Positions 45,176 through 58,150 of a stretch of DNA of 64,000 bases are shown in pieces (the stretch's first letter is position 1; each line of letters begins with the position of its first letter). The notes beneath the pieces were generated by a model. It made no database searches and was not told the DNA's origin. It saw only the letters and a program-made list of their open reading frames with translations. The position numbers and the translations under genes were made by a program. Source of the stretch: Plantago major (lineage: Eukaryota > Streptophyta > Magnoliopsida > Lamiales > Plantaginaceae); contig CM048841.1 of NCBI GenBank assembly GCA_026545765.1, positions 87,650,636 through 87,714,635 of the forward strand. The letters run 5' to 3'.

Positions 45176-47135
45176 AGGCTCTAGATCTAGATGCAGGTAC
45201 CAAGACAGCCGTGTCGTGAATCTTAAACAAAGCCTTCGACGCGGACTATGAACTCTTAGCTCAAAATAAGCTCATAAATCAGAATTAACAACCCAAATAG
45301 AAAACAAGCACATTACATATGGCATTTCCTAATCAAAATCCTTCCGACTCTAAGGCAAAACTCAATTCCAGATCCCCAATGTACAATTGAAGCAAAACAG
45401 CATGAATAAACAAAACAATAGAAAAATGAAAGTATCAAGTGAGGAAAAAGATGGGATACCTGCATACAATTCTCGGGAGGCAGTGAAGATGTCGATGCTT
45501 CCATCAAGTTAGGCGAAAATGGATTTTCCATATAACAAAGGACAATGACGGCACCCGATGCACCCACACAACCTCATCTATTCCAGCTTTATTCCCAATT
45601 AATAAACAACTAACGTTCCAAAGATCCAACAAACTTCATAGTACATAGATCTAAGCAATTTGACAACAGAGGCAACTATCTTGTAGATTCCAATCCAGAA
45701 GACCAGGACATCAGAAATTGGTAAAGTACATTCAGTAACATCAAATATATACTTACCATGCTGCGGTTATAGGCAGCATGGCATCCTAATCCTAAGAACC
45801 GAATCTCGTAGCCCATGATGAGAAATTGTATAACTCTGAATTTCCCATGAAGCGCTTTTAGGGTAAAATCGTTGTAAAGAGGAAGGTCGGAGGATTTGAG
45901 AATAGGAGAAAGAGAGGTCTGAGGCACCGTGAAGAACCGACCCTTACTTCCTCCACACTTCACTATTGTCTTATAGTACTCTAATACACAGACCAACACA
46001 ATATTGAACTTCACCAAGTGAAATTTAGTTGCGAACCTTTGACATAAGGCCATCCACAATGCACATTGCTCTTTTGGCATTGCCATATTCCTCTCAAGAA
46101 TGACATTGACTTCCAGCAACGTTTTCCATGAGCACCTCGGAATCTTCAAGAAGGTTCCAGGTAAGTCTGCTATAAACCTATGTAGTTTGGTTTCTCTGCA
46201 AGGATACCTCTGAAAACAAGCTGCAAAAATAGGAAAACTATGTAATAAACATACTAAGCTATCTCTTACCAAGTGAGCATGATCATGTAAACCTTTGGCA
46301 GAGCAGCAATTGGTGAGTGAACAACAATCAGTGACCATACTGACTTTGTCAATCTGGATTGTGCAAAATATGTACATATTTTCAGTCAGAGACTCAGAGG
46401 TTTGCTGTTTGATTTAATTTATGACTTTCTTTCTGCAGGTGTAAATTTGAAGGTTTATTTTCAGTAATTTCTGTGAGAATCAAAAATCTTCTACTGCTGG
46501 TGTGCCATCTGAAAATGCTAATTTAGAAAACGATTCTCATTTGCATGCATAGTTTTTCCCTTGAAATTGCTTAAATGCAAACAAATTATCACAACAGCAG
46601 CTACGGTGTGCAAACAGAAGGCGACAAACAGTTGCTGCATAAAACTAACTGTGGGAAATAGGGGCAGAAACAAGTTTAAGGGTTTGAAAAGCCAAGGAGT
46701 TACTGCAAAGAATCACACTGATTTCTACATGTCCAAATGATTACCAAAAATTGATAACGAAAAATACCTACAGAACTTTGAAAATACTTTGTACAGGCCC
46801 TTCGTCAGTCGTTTGTTGGACCCAAAAAATTTCAGTTAAATTCTTTTTTTTTTTTTTTTTTTTTTTTTTATCTCAGTCAACATCACAAATAGATGGTGTG
46901 CATACCTTAGGTAAACAATACCGGAATCCAGAAGAATAAGATGCTCGAGGGAAGAAACTGAAGATTGGCGAGCTTTGTAGTGCTGCGACGAAGGCAAAAC
47001 GAGACCCGCAATTGAAGAAAGAAGCGGAACTGTACTGTCTGAAGAAGATGTGGAGAGAAGGAAGATGGCGTTTGTTTCTATTTGGCGGCTGGAAAGATTA
47101 AGAACTTGGGATGGTGATATCGAGCGACGATTCAT
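45176..47135 (-). other. Possible decayed or unrecognised minus-strand gene
   Basis: Several exon-like pieces occur in order on the minus strand. An ATG frame at 47135 (MNRRSISPSQVLNLSSRQIE..., mitochondrial-presequence-like) ends near a GTATGC donor. A 233-codon frame spans 46377-45676 with an internal GTAAGT donor near 45757. A short frame near 45550-45460 ends before a GTATCC donor. A terminal piece reads WYLHLDLEPVEDGLRSSRGR, then KRKRRD and a stop near 45118. I could not join them in a single consistent frame and do not recognise the product. A T-run at 46841-46869 lies between the first two. Confidence 0.3.
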
Positions 47136-48410
47136 GAAAAGGTGTGCCGGTTGAATGGTTGTAGGCGATCGATCCTATGACGGGAGGCAAAACACGCTAA
47201 CAAAAAACGTCTACGCTTTCAATGCCGCTCTTATTATATTGTTTAAACTCATCAACGTGAATGCACACTTGACTTTAACGACGCATCACACAAACCAACC
47301 TTGTTCACAAAACCTTATAACGTCTCCAACCAAGAATCAAACTTTGATGCTCCTTCAACTTGGCAGAATTAGGAGGAGAATATAAGTAGGGTTTTTAAGG
47401 TGGTGAAATATGAGAAAGAAGATGATAAAATAATCACTTTCTAGATGAAAGCATTAGAGACAAGAGACGTTTCAGCTTAAAAGAATGAAGAATGACTTTT
47501 GGGTTTATGTAACTGCTGGATTAATTATGGTTGAATTAGTTGGATTAATTAATAGATGTTTAAGCTGGGCTTGAGAAGAGTATTGGGTGGAAAAGAAAGG
47601 AGAGTATGTTGGACCAGACACGAACTAAAAATTAATTAAGTATAATCCACAAATCCAACTTCAAGATACTTGGAAAATACGAATTACGCTTTTGACGGTC
47701 TGTTCGTTCTAAAACGTGTAAATTCAATTCTCGATATTTTGAATCGTTACATTTACTATCTAATTACTATTTTATTCTATTTTCTTAAAATTCACACAAA
47801 ATCGTAAACCTCGTAAAATACTACAAAACCATATCAAAAATATTTTCCAATTCCAATCTTCAACATCAAGCTAATTGGCGTCTCATTTGTTATACTTGTC
47901 GAAGATGGAACCCTTGGAGCTGGACAAGAATAAGATGAAACTGACGTTTGTTTCAGGTATGCCCATTTCCTGGTCTGAATTTACTCCTGCAAAATTGGTT
48001 ATGTCATATACCTCTTTTTCTTGTGGTAGTTTCAGATACTCTCATGTTGTCTATCACCTGTCAAATGCTAGTTAAGTTCATGAATATCTTGAAAGGCACA
48101 AACTTTAGCAAGAAAGGGTCAAGAATAGCAGATTTAGAATTGAAAATCAAAGCAATTTTATTTATCAGTAATAGTATTCCCTTAATCAGGAGAAACACAC
48201 AACTCAACAGAAAACAACAGGACATAATTTATAGAGACTTATTAGCTATTACAGCAACAGATTACTGACTTATTATTATATAGCTAGTACTTCAGACTGA
48301 TGGCTTTGGAGAACTCTAACAAGAACTGTCTGAAATGGTGATCAGTATGTGTGGATATAGTATATAGGTGTTTATATTTAGGCATCTGTAGTAGCAATAG
48401 GACTGTCTGA
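47136..48410. other. Intergenic region downstream of SEO gene 1
   Basis: Short frames only. The last part (48270-48410) is probably the 3' UTR of the SEO gene that ends at 48411. Confidence 0.4.
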
Positions 48411-51400
48411 TTAGTCGTTGCAGCACCGGTACATAACGTACTTGTCCATGATCTTTCCACACTCGGAGCAAACCACCCTCTCGGGAATGTACCCCGTGTA
48501 GCTTGGCAGGATGAGTTTGTTGCAATGGTGCTCTGGGTGGGTTCCGCGTATTGCCTCGTCGAGCACCGGAACAAACTTGTCCGGGTGATCCACTTTGTGG
48601 CCCCAGTACTGGTAGTTGTCTAGAACAGACACCACTGTCTCTCCCATTCCTTTGGTCATCTCGTGGTTGCCTCGGCTGAAAACCGCCCATCCTTGTTCGC
48701 TGCTGTCGTAAGTGAGAATGTCCATGATTTCCTGCATTATAAGGTCATTGTCCACTGTCATGCCAAGCTGCTTCTTGGAGTTCCACATGCTCCAGAGGCG
48801 GATCCAGAAGTACCAGACGTAGTCGTAGTACTCCTTGACAGAGAAGACGTGGCTCAGCTTCTCCCTGTCGATCACTTCGTGGCAGTGCTGGACTTTGGCC
48901 CTTGGGTTGCGTTTGCCCACATAGAGCATTTCGAGGGGAATCTGTAGCGCGGTGGCCACTTTCCGAGCTGCAATAGTGAACTTACGTATCCATTCTATGT
49001 CCTCTCCTCCGTACAGGCATATCACCCTGTTCTCCCTGGTCTGTTGAAATTCAAAACAACTTCAAGTGAGTGTTTGCTAAAATTCATGCTTATTCTGGAG
49101 TGTGAATATTAGTAGAATGACATGACGGTGAACTTGGTGAAGTTTTGTGATCTGTGTTGATAAGTAGAAAATGTTGTAGAGGTAGCTAGCACAAATTATA
49201 ATGCGGCTAGTAAGTAATTAGTAGAAATCTCAAAATCAACTCCTTTATATTGTAATGCCTCTTTGGAGAAATATTGAGAATTACTTCTACTTGCTATAAA
49301 AAATGGATTAATCCAAGGACAAAGATCACGTACCCATTCTGGAATACGTGGATCGATTGAATCTGCTAGAAGTTCGATAGTCCAGTCAACATCAGCCCAG
49401 AGAGCCTTTTCCCTGATTTTAGTGAAGGGAAAAGCATTGCTACCCCAAATCCACATCATAGGCAGGGCATCTAGATTCGATGCTCTTCCTTGGGGATCCA
49501 AAACAACGACCATCGGCATGTGGTCAAATTTCCAGAATTCACGGATGTATCTTTCAGCTACCGGCTCAATCAGGGAAGGGTGATCCACTGAGTACCACGG
49601 CATGTTGTTGTTTCGTAGGTCATAGAATATAGTGTCCTGTGCCGTGGTTGGTAAGCTCATTGATGATGTCGAGCGAACCATGGGGAGCCATAGAACCTCG
49701 TATTCATGCCTCATGGCTTGTTGGTTGTAAATCAAATGAAGGACGTTTAGTTCTTCATGAGGAACATCAAGATCTGAAATCAGCAGCAGTACGTATTTCA
49801 GCCTCAGCACCTCAAGGCGTTCCTGTCATTAAGCAAAAATCATGAAGTTCAAAGGTGATAAGGTCTATTTATTATTTAACTTGAAAGAGTTTAGACTAAT
49901 GTATCATGGGGAAAACAAGAGCTTACATTCGTCCTCTTGGTACCATCATATAGTGGCCTTTGCTCTTCTCTGCTACGAATCATTGCCCTGAGTACCTTCA
50001 TGTTGTCAATGTGTGATTGCTCCATAAGCCTCTTGAATGCAGCGTAGGCATCTTCTGCTTTCTTCCTATCTGCAAGCAAAAAAATGAAGATACTTTTAAT
50101 TATACACACACTGTTCAATGTCTTTTGATTATGTACAAACTGCTCAATATTCTGAGAGTTACAGAGGTTGATTCACGACACTATTCTTTTTCACAGCTAT
50201 ACTTTTTTTTATCCTTCTTAAAAGTAAATCGTGACCAGTAGTCAGCCTGGCTACTTACCGATTAACTCCGTACAGACTGTCAAGTGTTTCTGCAGGTGTT
50301 CCAGTATGACCGAGAGCTTATGAGCTAGACTTAGAATCTCCCAGGACTCGGCCGTTGAGGTCATGTACCTAACGAACAACAGAGTTTATATTTAGTAAAA
50401 AAATAGGGGTTTCTGGTGCCATTCACCCATGAAATAACTTTTTTTTTTAAACTCTCTTGTGGCTACCGAGGGTCCCCAGGTGTTATTTCTCTCTCCAGTT
50501 ATCAGTTTGATTGTGCTGGTAAAAGATATCAGAATACTTACTCATGGCCGCTACCAATTAGGTTCAGGAGTATTGATGAACAGGCAAGAAGACTCTTAAT
50601 GATCCAATAAACAGCTATTGGAATATAAGCAGTGGCAGCTGCCAATTCCGGTGATTCATTGCCAATGTACGTTGTCGGGAGCTCCTTGAATGCAATAATG
50701 AGGTGAGTTACCTTCAGTACTGCAGTTAAGAGGTCAAGAACTGAAGTGAATTTCTTTTCTCCGGCATGCATCATTACGTCAGGCAGATCTTTGAGAATAG
50801 ATATGTTCTTTGCCAGTGGGTTTGTGATGTGAAGTTGCTCAACTAGCCAAAACTCGCCATAGTTGATAGCAAATGCAGCAAGAGTAATAACTACTTTGAC
50901 ATCCCACGAGTAGTTTGACAGTGATCTAAGGAGGTCCATGGTTACTGAGTGAGCTTCTGATCCAGCAGAACATTTGCATATTATCTGTTCATTGGACCTC
51001 ATGTTATTTAGTAGCAAAAACAATAGAAAACTTGAATCCTCATTTTTAGATATGTCAAGGATGTCAATAGCATAAAACTATTATCTCTTCCAGGTTTATT
51101 AGATATTATGGTTGTATGGTTGGTGCGGTGGAGAAAATGCTTAGGTGCTTTTCTGTTCTTCATTTCCCCACATTTTCACCATGAAACACAAAAAGACTTG
51201 ACCTACCTCACAGGTTATCTTGTTGATGGGAAAGGCTAGGAGTTTAATTATCTCTGCATCATGCTCAGAACTGGGGAAGAACCGTCCATCTTGATGAGAA
51301 TTATGGAAGATCCTATCATCTTGGTGAGAACCATGTAAGAGCTTATCGCCTGGATGAGAACTATGTGAGAGCTTATCGCCTGGCTGTGCTGCATGTGCAG

Positions 51401-52050
51401 TCTTGTGATCCAATGTGTCAACATGTGCTTGAACTGTAGCTCCCTGCTTATGATCAGAAGACATTGTAACTATCCTTGAATTCAAGTTCATTGCTCAATT
51501 GTACCCAAAAAAAAATCTACTTGCTCGGAATATGTGGTGTGATATTCTGTGACATTACCTTAGTGGGGTCAATGGACAAAGGCCTTCCAAGACTGAGGAT
51601 CTCCTCAACGATTGCTAGAATTGGTCTGACATTGAGGTCCTCAAAATCTGCAGCATGAGTCGCCAGTATTTGCTTGTTGAGTGCAGTTTCATCCGTTGAA
51701 AAAGAGCGACCCAGGTGGTCGCTCCTCTGCATGTAGGGTCTACCAGCTCCATGCGCCGCTCCATGGGTCAATGGGACCGGTTGAACAGCTCCGTGCGTCA
51801 ATGGGACGGGCTGAACAGCTCCATGGGTCAATGGGACAGGTTGTACAGCTCCATGCGCCAACTGGGTCGGCTGGATTGCTCCATGCATCAGTGAGGCGGG
51901 CTGGATGGTGCTATAATCCTGGTCATATGGCCTAAGACTATGATCAGGTACCAAATTCTGTGATCCTGTATAAGCAGGAGCTGTAGGGTATTGTGCTCGA
52001 ACAGTGGATGGAAGGCCCCTAGTTGCAGGCACCATATCGCGGCTCGTCAT
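48411..52050 (-). CDS. Sieve element occlusion protein 1 (SEO/SEOR family)
   Basis: Structural phloem protein: SEO subunits assemble into P-protein filaments in sieve elements. Exons (minus): 52050-51559, 51443-51207, 50984-50542, 50368-50259, 50069-49927, 49822-49334, 49040-48411; all join in frame to 2544 nt, 847 residues. SEO_N blocks include YSWDVKVVITLAAFAINYGE and ELPTTYI. The mid region has LKYVLLLISDLDVP and MPWYSVDHPSLIEP, with VVVLDPQGRASNLDALPMMW and IWGSNAFPF. SEO_C has ICLYGGEDIEWIRKFT and the terminal Cys pattern CSECGKIMDKYVMYRCC. Unusual is an extended N-terminus with about five 10-residue units of the type VQPVPLTHGA (residues ~49-98) and a second short repeat (PGDKLSHSSH, PGDKLLHGSH, QDDRIFHNSH) in exon 2. 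The gene lies 1.4 kb downstream of its paralogue, same strand. Confidence 0.92.
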
Positions 52051-53460
52051 TGCTAGACGTGGGAAGAGCTTTATACAAAGAGGTAAGTTAATTTTGGAAG
52101 ATGACTTTTTTTGTTTTTTATTGTGTGGATTTGATGTACTTCTGCAGGCTTTATATAGTAAGAATTATGTTATTATTTCAAGGAAAAGGAAACAGAAAAG
52201 AAGAAAGAAATAATCTTACCATGGAATAAAGTGGTTGCTTGAATTGTGGTCTAGTTTGTATAGTAAGTTTGGAATTCTGCTAGTTGTTAAAAATTCTGAC
52301 AGCTATGCGGAAGGATTATAGATATTGCTATCTCTGTACTTTGTGCATCCAACGTGATGCACATCGTTGCTTCTTCATAGATTATTCTGAAGAGAGTCTC
52401 GTTCTTGCCTTCTTGGCTCAAAGTATGCTTTGGTATTTTTACATTGAAACATGATACATGTCTGCTGATTTTAAACATTCAGAAAACTGTTTGCACAGCT
52501 AAAATTTTCTGCTTTCTTGTGATAACTTGGCACAATTCAATTTTAACTGCAAAAAACTGTCTGAAGTTAGCAACTATTGTCCTCTCAGACACCAATCACC
52601 ATACAGTAGGATAGGTAAGACAAAAGGTTAATATGCAATCGTACTGTAATATATTTTGACAGTGACATCTGCAGCTTTTAATATGCTAAATCTAGGAATA
52701 GGTGATTTTGGGACCTTTATGTCCAATCTATTTAACTTGATAGTTGGGTTTATTTAATAGTTCCAAAGAAAAAAAACACAAAGCTGTGATTAAGCACAAA
52801 TGGTTCTTATTCAGTTGGCTAACACTTTTAAAGGCTATTCACTTTGCAACTCTAATATTATATAGTATTAGATCATGGAAAAGATGCCAATATAGATCAT
52901 GTGTGTAGTTTTTCTTGAATTGCATGTTATAAAGTCTTATCTTCTTTAAAAGCTCAAGTTTCTGAATGTGGCAATTTAATAGGCAAAAATATACTTGATA
53001 ATCTCTCATTGTTGGAGATATTTCATTTATCTTACCAGTTTCCCAATTACCACATACACAGAACATCTTTTACATGTATTGCTTGTGTAAGAAAGACTCT
53101 TTTGTGAACCTTGTAAAATTTGACACCAAGTTTTTATGTATTTCACTTTTGGAACCTTTCAGTAATGAGAGTTGACAGATGTTTGTACAACAGAAATGCA
53201 AGAGATATTTGGATGTATAATACAACTCAACTCATACTTCATACTAGGGTACTTGTTTTATAGCATGATTATAAGATCGATGATATCAACACTTTGTTTA
53301 AATTTCCATCTTATAAGCAACACCTAGGAAAATATGAATGAAAAAACAATGTAGAGACGGAGCAATAACATTAACAACACAATGTTTTCTTAAAACAAGT
53401 GGCTCTTACAATGACATCCCACATCATAAGCGAGAAAAGATCGGTAGCTCTATTCAAGTG
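52051..53460. other. Intergenic region between the two SEO genes
   Basis: Contains the promoter of SEO gene 1, including a TATA-like TATATAAA on the minus strand at 52157-52150, about 100 bases before its ATG. The remainder is AT-rich. No other gene is seen. Confidence 0.5.
52150..52157 (-). promoter_or_regulatory. Possible TATA box of SEO gene 1
   Basis: TATATAAA on the minus strand, in ACTATATAAAGCC, about 100 bases upstream of the ATG at 52050. Motif and distance are right for a plant promoter. Confidence 0.5.
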
Positions 53461-56400
53461 CTAACTGCTAACAGAGTCATCAAGTTTTTCTGTGTTTCCA
53501 TCACATTTAAACAAAACAAACTTCTGCCTACAGGGCCGCTTACATGAAGAACACATAATTATTTTACCAGCCGGCTCTTCTTCATACTGTACCAGTTCTG
53601 TGTGATCGCACGGTCCACCAGGAAAAGAAACCTCTAGAGCACTTCTGATTGCACCAACTAGACCATAGGCTTCCACATTTTTAGACCATATAGGGAAATG
53701 ATCAAGGCATTTTTCAAGTTTTGTTGCTTCAAGTTGTATCACATCACTTGATGATCCTTTGCCAATCAACACCCAACTCTTTTTGTTATCACTGAAGTTC
53801 AGTAATTCAGCCACCTCTTTCCTGATCTTATCAGAACCAGACAGTCTGAGAGATCTTTTTATGCACTCCAACCGAAACCAAAATAATTCTACCTTGGAGA
53901 AATTCAAGGAAGTGCATAAATTTTCTTGATCAATGGTGTCGATAATGTTTTTCACATTTTCACCAGGATATCTGCAGCCAACATAGATGACTTCAAGTTG
54001 TATACCTTCGCTTGTAATTTTCTCCATCACAGCAGTAAACTCCCTAATCCAATCCAAGACCTCACTTCCATAGATACAGATGTTTTTGCCCACCTCCACC
54101 TGAAATTAGTCGAGAAGTTATGAGTTGGGGTACAAAGTGAACCTTATATTAGTTATTAATCTTGGTTCGAATCACATTTAACTATATGAATCATACACTT
54201 TTTACAGTTTACTAATCCTTTGAAATGTAAAATTAGGTATTTCAAGTATACAATTGTCACAGAATCCTACCAAGAGGTCACTTGCAACCGGTTTATGAAG
54301 TGTAAAACAGTTGTTGATGACTTTGTCTATTTTCAGGTTCATTTTCTTAATCTTATAAGTTTCATGGAAATAAGCAAGTCTACAGTTTGTTCTCATGCAT
54401 TTATGTATTTTGCACTGATTGTGGTGATGTGTATAATGTCTCAGGATAGAAGGAAAACAAGATAGAACCTGATACACACTTAACATGTATACTATTATAT
54501 CCGGTGATGCTCAAGTAGGGTTTAATGACGGTTTTGGTTATCTCAGGTAGCGGATAGCAACTTTCAAAAGATGGGTAACAAAGAACGAAAAGGTCATAGT
54601 TGAGATCACGAACTACAAATTACCCTATTTCTTGAAGTAGAAAACAAGTAAACACATATGCTTATTCTAAATCTTACCCATTCTGTTAATAAAGAGTTGA
54701 TACCACTGATCAAGTGGTCCAGGGTCCAGCCTTGCTGTTCCCAGAGCTCTTTTTCTTTAAAAGCTGAAAACGGAATCGCCTGCGGTCCCCAAATCCATAC
54801 CATGTCCATTGCATTTGTATTAGTAACCAAACCATTTTCGTTCAAAGCAACCATTCTTGAATCTTCACTGAAGTTCCACTCCCTTCTGATGTAGTTAACT
54901 ATCAGGGGACTTAGCGACCATGGTTTTCGAATTGAGAACCAGGGCAAGCTATTTGATATGTACTGGTAATTTGTTTTATCAGTTAGGCTCCATGTATTTG
55001 ACAAGGAAACTGGAACCCATATTATGGCATAGCTTTCCTCAAATTTCTTGTGTTGTGGATGATTGTATGTCCACTGGACCAGCCAAAATATCTTTTCAAT
55101 TGGAAGTAGCTCTGGTTTTGAAATCAGGAGTATGACTATCTTGCCTTTCAGCTCAAGAACGCTGAAGTACTGTTGAAACAATATGTCATCGACTTATGAA
55201 TACACTTGTAAATCATGTGCATGGGTTTTGTTTGCCAAATAGCAAGCATAGGTTTATTTCCTTTCAGCAAATTTGTTAGTTTCATTGGTTGAACTTTTCA
55301 TTAGGGGCTAATAGCATTTTTTACGCATGTATATATTTAATACAATGTGTCTTCCTATGATCAGGAAATTGCTGCGGGAGATCATTATATGGATAAATAG
55401 GAGATATTTCAAAGCAGAACTTCAGGTACATACTAATTTTGAAGCCTGAGATGCACAAAAACTAACCTTTTCTTGTGAAGAAAACATCTTCAATGGGCAT
55501 TCATGCTTAAATGCAAATAAAGTACCTAGAGCCTCTTGGTTGTCGACATGGCTCTCCTTAAACATATCCTGCAGCTTCTGATTCAACCTTTTATCTGCAA
55601 TACACTATAGATTTCTCATGAGTGCCGTATTCTGTGGAAGAGGAGATATAGCAAAGATTAATTATTAGAAAATTACCTATCTGCTGATGACAGATATTGA
55701 CTTGATCTTTGAGATCAGGGCATAAGCTGCTCAACTTCATTCCTAGACTATGCAGTGCACATGCCGCTGTTACAGTCTCATTTGGACACCTGAATTAAAA
55801 AAATACCCTTTTTGTTAGGAAAATCAGTTCACAGAAATTTACAAAACTAGCTGACAAGGTAAAGAAACATGCACTTGCTCAAATCTTGAAGCTCTCAAAT
55901 CCGATATCTGTGAAGAGCATTCTAATATGCTTCTGAGAATCCAGTATGCAGCCACGTAGATCTTGGACTTTACATAATCTATGGATTTAACATCTAGAAA
56001 TTCATGTTGCAGATGCCAGCTCTCAAAACTGACAATAAGTTTTGTCACCTTCATCATAGTGTGTGTTAGCGAAGTTAGAGCCTTAAATTGTGGCTTTAAC
56101 GCATTGATGGCTCTTGGAAGCTGTTTAACTGTAGCTAGTGAAGCTGCCAAAGCATTTTTAGATTGATGCTGCCCTATGAGCCAAAATAATCCGAAGGTTT
56201 CTGCGAATGCTGCTAGAGCTAGAACCAGTTTGGCATCCCATCTGTAGCGACTAAGCATTTCCAGCAACATCAATACTTTTGAGTGCAAATGTTTGTCCTC
56301 AAAGCATAGGCTGAGGATCTGTTTGTCGTAAAGACTTTATATTAGGAACAAGAAACTGCATATCATTAGATGGCAATGTAAAGAGATAAGGTTCTTGAGC

Positions 56401-56895
56401 GTAAACGACCTCTTTTGTGATCCTGCTGATGATGACTGAGACAGCTTCATCTAATTCAGCAGCCTCAATATCAACCGGAGCAACACCAACAACCTTAACA
56501 AGTAAGCATAACTTAAGAAAATCTTAGATACTAGATTTTAGAACAGTACTCCGACAAATCTAACTTGCATTGTTTAATTCTTATTGCAGCTAAAAGTGCA
56601 GTAAAGGAACAAGCTTGTTGCAAAGTCAATGTATAGAAACCACAACTCATAGTGCAAAGTTCAATATCACCACAGGAAATAGAGAACGTAACGTGATATG
56701 GATAAATGTAAAGCATCATACTGGAACAAAGAAAAATACATTTTCTGCAGGAGCAGCAGCAGCAGCAGAGGAGAAAGTGTTCTCCACTAGCTGAAGCAAG
56801 GTATCTGAATCGAGCTTACGACCATCAGGATCATGCGTGAGTAGAATCTCCCGGATCAGGTAATCATCTTCTGAGGACTGAATCGACATGTCCAT
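53461..56895 (-). CDS. Sieve element occlusion protein 2 (divergent SEO/SEOR family)
   Basis: Second SEO gene, 701 residues. Exons (minus): 56895-56722, 56493-56410, 56318-55843, 55789-55677, 55594-55467, 55169-54678, 54099-53461; all phases agree and give 2106 nt. The ATG at 56895 is used; the open frame upstream of it lacks an ATG. Recognisable blocks: DDYLIREILLTHDPDGRKLD, YRWDAKLVLALAAFAETFGL, LFWLIGQH, VILLISKPELLP, SLPWFSIRKPWSLSP, MDMVWIWGPQAIPFSAFKE, ICIYGSEVLDWIREFT and a C-terminal Cys motif CSSCKRPCRQKFVLFKC. Exons 4-7 have nearly the same sizes as those of SEO gene 1 (113/110, 128/143, 492/489, 639/630). The N-terminus lacks the repeats of gene 1, and exon 3 ends in an atypical stretch whose donor (GTAAAT) I chose to preserve phase. 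Confidence 0.88.
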
Positions 56896-57356
56896 CTTCA
56901 AGTATGCTCATGACCTGCAATGGGAGATCGTAATATATATGCATAATGTCGAAATCGCACATTAATTGGCAAAAGCAATTGCTGTAGACTAGGACTTTAA
57001 CAGCACAAGCAATTACCAAAAGAAGATGCTCATTTGAAAGGACTTGACTGCATCACTAATCTTTCACCATGAAGCATCATCCTGTAATGCAGCACAGAGA
57101 GTTGAAGCTTGAACACTGCTAATAAAAGCAAAAGCTGAAAAGAGGATATATTTTTACTGTACTTGCAGAGTAAAGCAAAATCAACCAAAGCAAATGCTGC
57201 ACCTGTCCTGAGATCATTAAAGAAGATAGCATTTGGTAAAGTTATTCTGTTTCCTAATTGTTCTGCAGGTAGCAAATGCTAGCTTCTTGCCATTTACCGA
57301 CTCGGCAAGAAATTCAAGATTCTTGGAATGTTAAGCATGTTAATTTAGCCTTGACG
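56896..57356. other. Upstream region of SEO gene 2
   Basis: Presumed promoter and leader of SEO gene 2. A minus-strand CCCATTGCAG just before the start region could be a leader-intron acceptor. No gene is seen. Confidence 0.4.
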
Positions 57357-58150
57357 CAAATATTTTGTAAGTTAGCGGAAATGCCTTGCTAAAAATAAAC
57401 TTATGAAATCTGAAAAAATTTAAAAACATTATGCGAACATGTACGGACACTAAATAACAATAGTAAACACAAATAAAAAAAAAATTCGAATTTTTTTTTT
57501 TCGAAAAATATTTCGGTTATAAAAATATTTACAAAAATCTTGAAGTAATTTCGAAAAAAAAAAAAAGGGGACTTATGAACTGGCCGGTTTTAAAACCAGT
57601 TCATAATCTGGGGGGCTTTTTAATTTTTTATTATTATTTTTTTTTTTACAAATTGCAAGTAATTTAGAAATTAAAAAAAAATTAAAAAAAACGGTTATCG
57701 GAAGTGGCCGGTTATTGACTCGAGCCGAAGTTTAGGTTAGTTATTGTGACTTACGATTTCGTATTTTTTTTAATTTCCAAATTACTTGCAATTTTTAAAA
57801 AAAAAAAATTAAAAAGCCCCCAAATTATGAACTGGCCGGTTGGCCGGTAAAATCGGCCATTTCATGAACTGGCCGGTTTTAAAACCGGTCAGTTTAAGAA
57901 ATGGCCGGTTTTATAAGTCCCCTTTTTAAAATTTTTTTTTTTCGAAATTACTTCAAGATTTTTGTAAATATTTTTATAACCGAAATATTTTTCGAAAAAA
58001 AAAAAATTCGAAATTTTTTTCGATTTGTGTTTACTGTTATTATTTAGTGTCCGTATACGTGTGATAATGTTTTCATATACTGAGTTTTTAAATTTTTCAG
58101 ATTTCATAAGTTTGTTTTTTAAGGCATTTCGCCAACTTACAAAATATTTG
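57357..58150. mobile_element. Foldback (long inverted-repeat) element
   Basis: The left arm starting CAAATATTTTGTAAGTTAGC is matched in reverse complement by the right arm ending GCCAACTTACAAAATATTTG. Homology continues inward for over 200 bases on each side (CTTATGAAATCTGAAAAA, GGACACTAAATAA, AAATATTTCGGTTATAAAAA, ATCTTGAAGTAATTTCGAAA). The centre holds repeated AACTGGCCGGTTTTAAAACC motifs, themselves palindromic. No coding capacity and no clear target duplication are visible. Long arms suggest a Mutator-like or foldback non-autonomous element. Confidence 0.82.
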
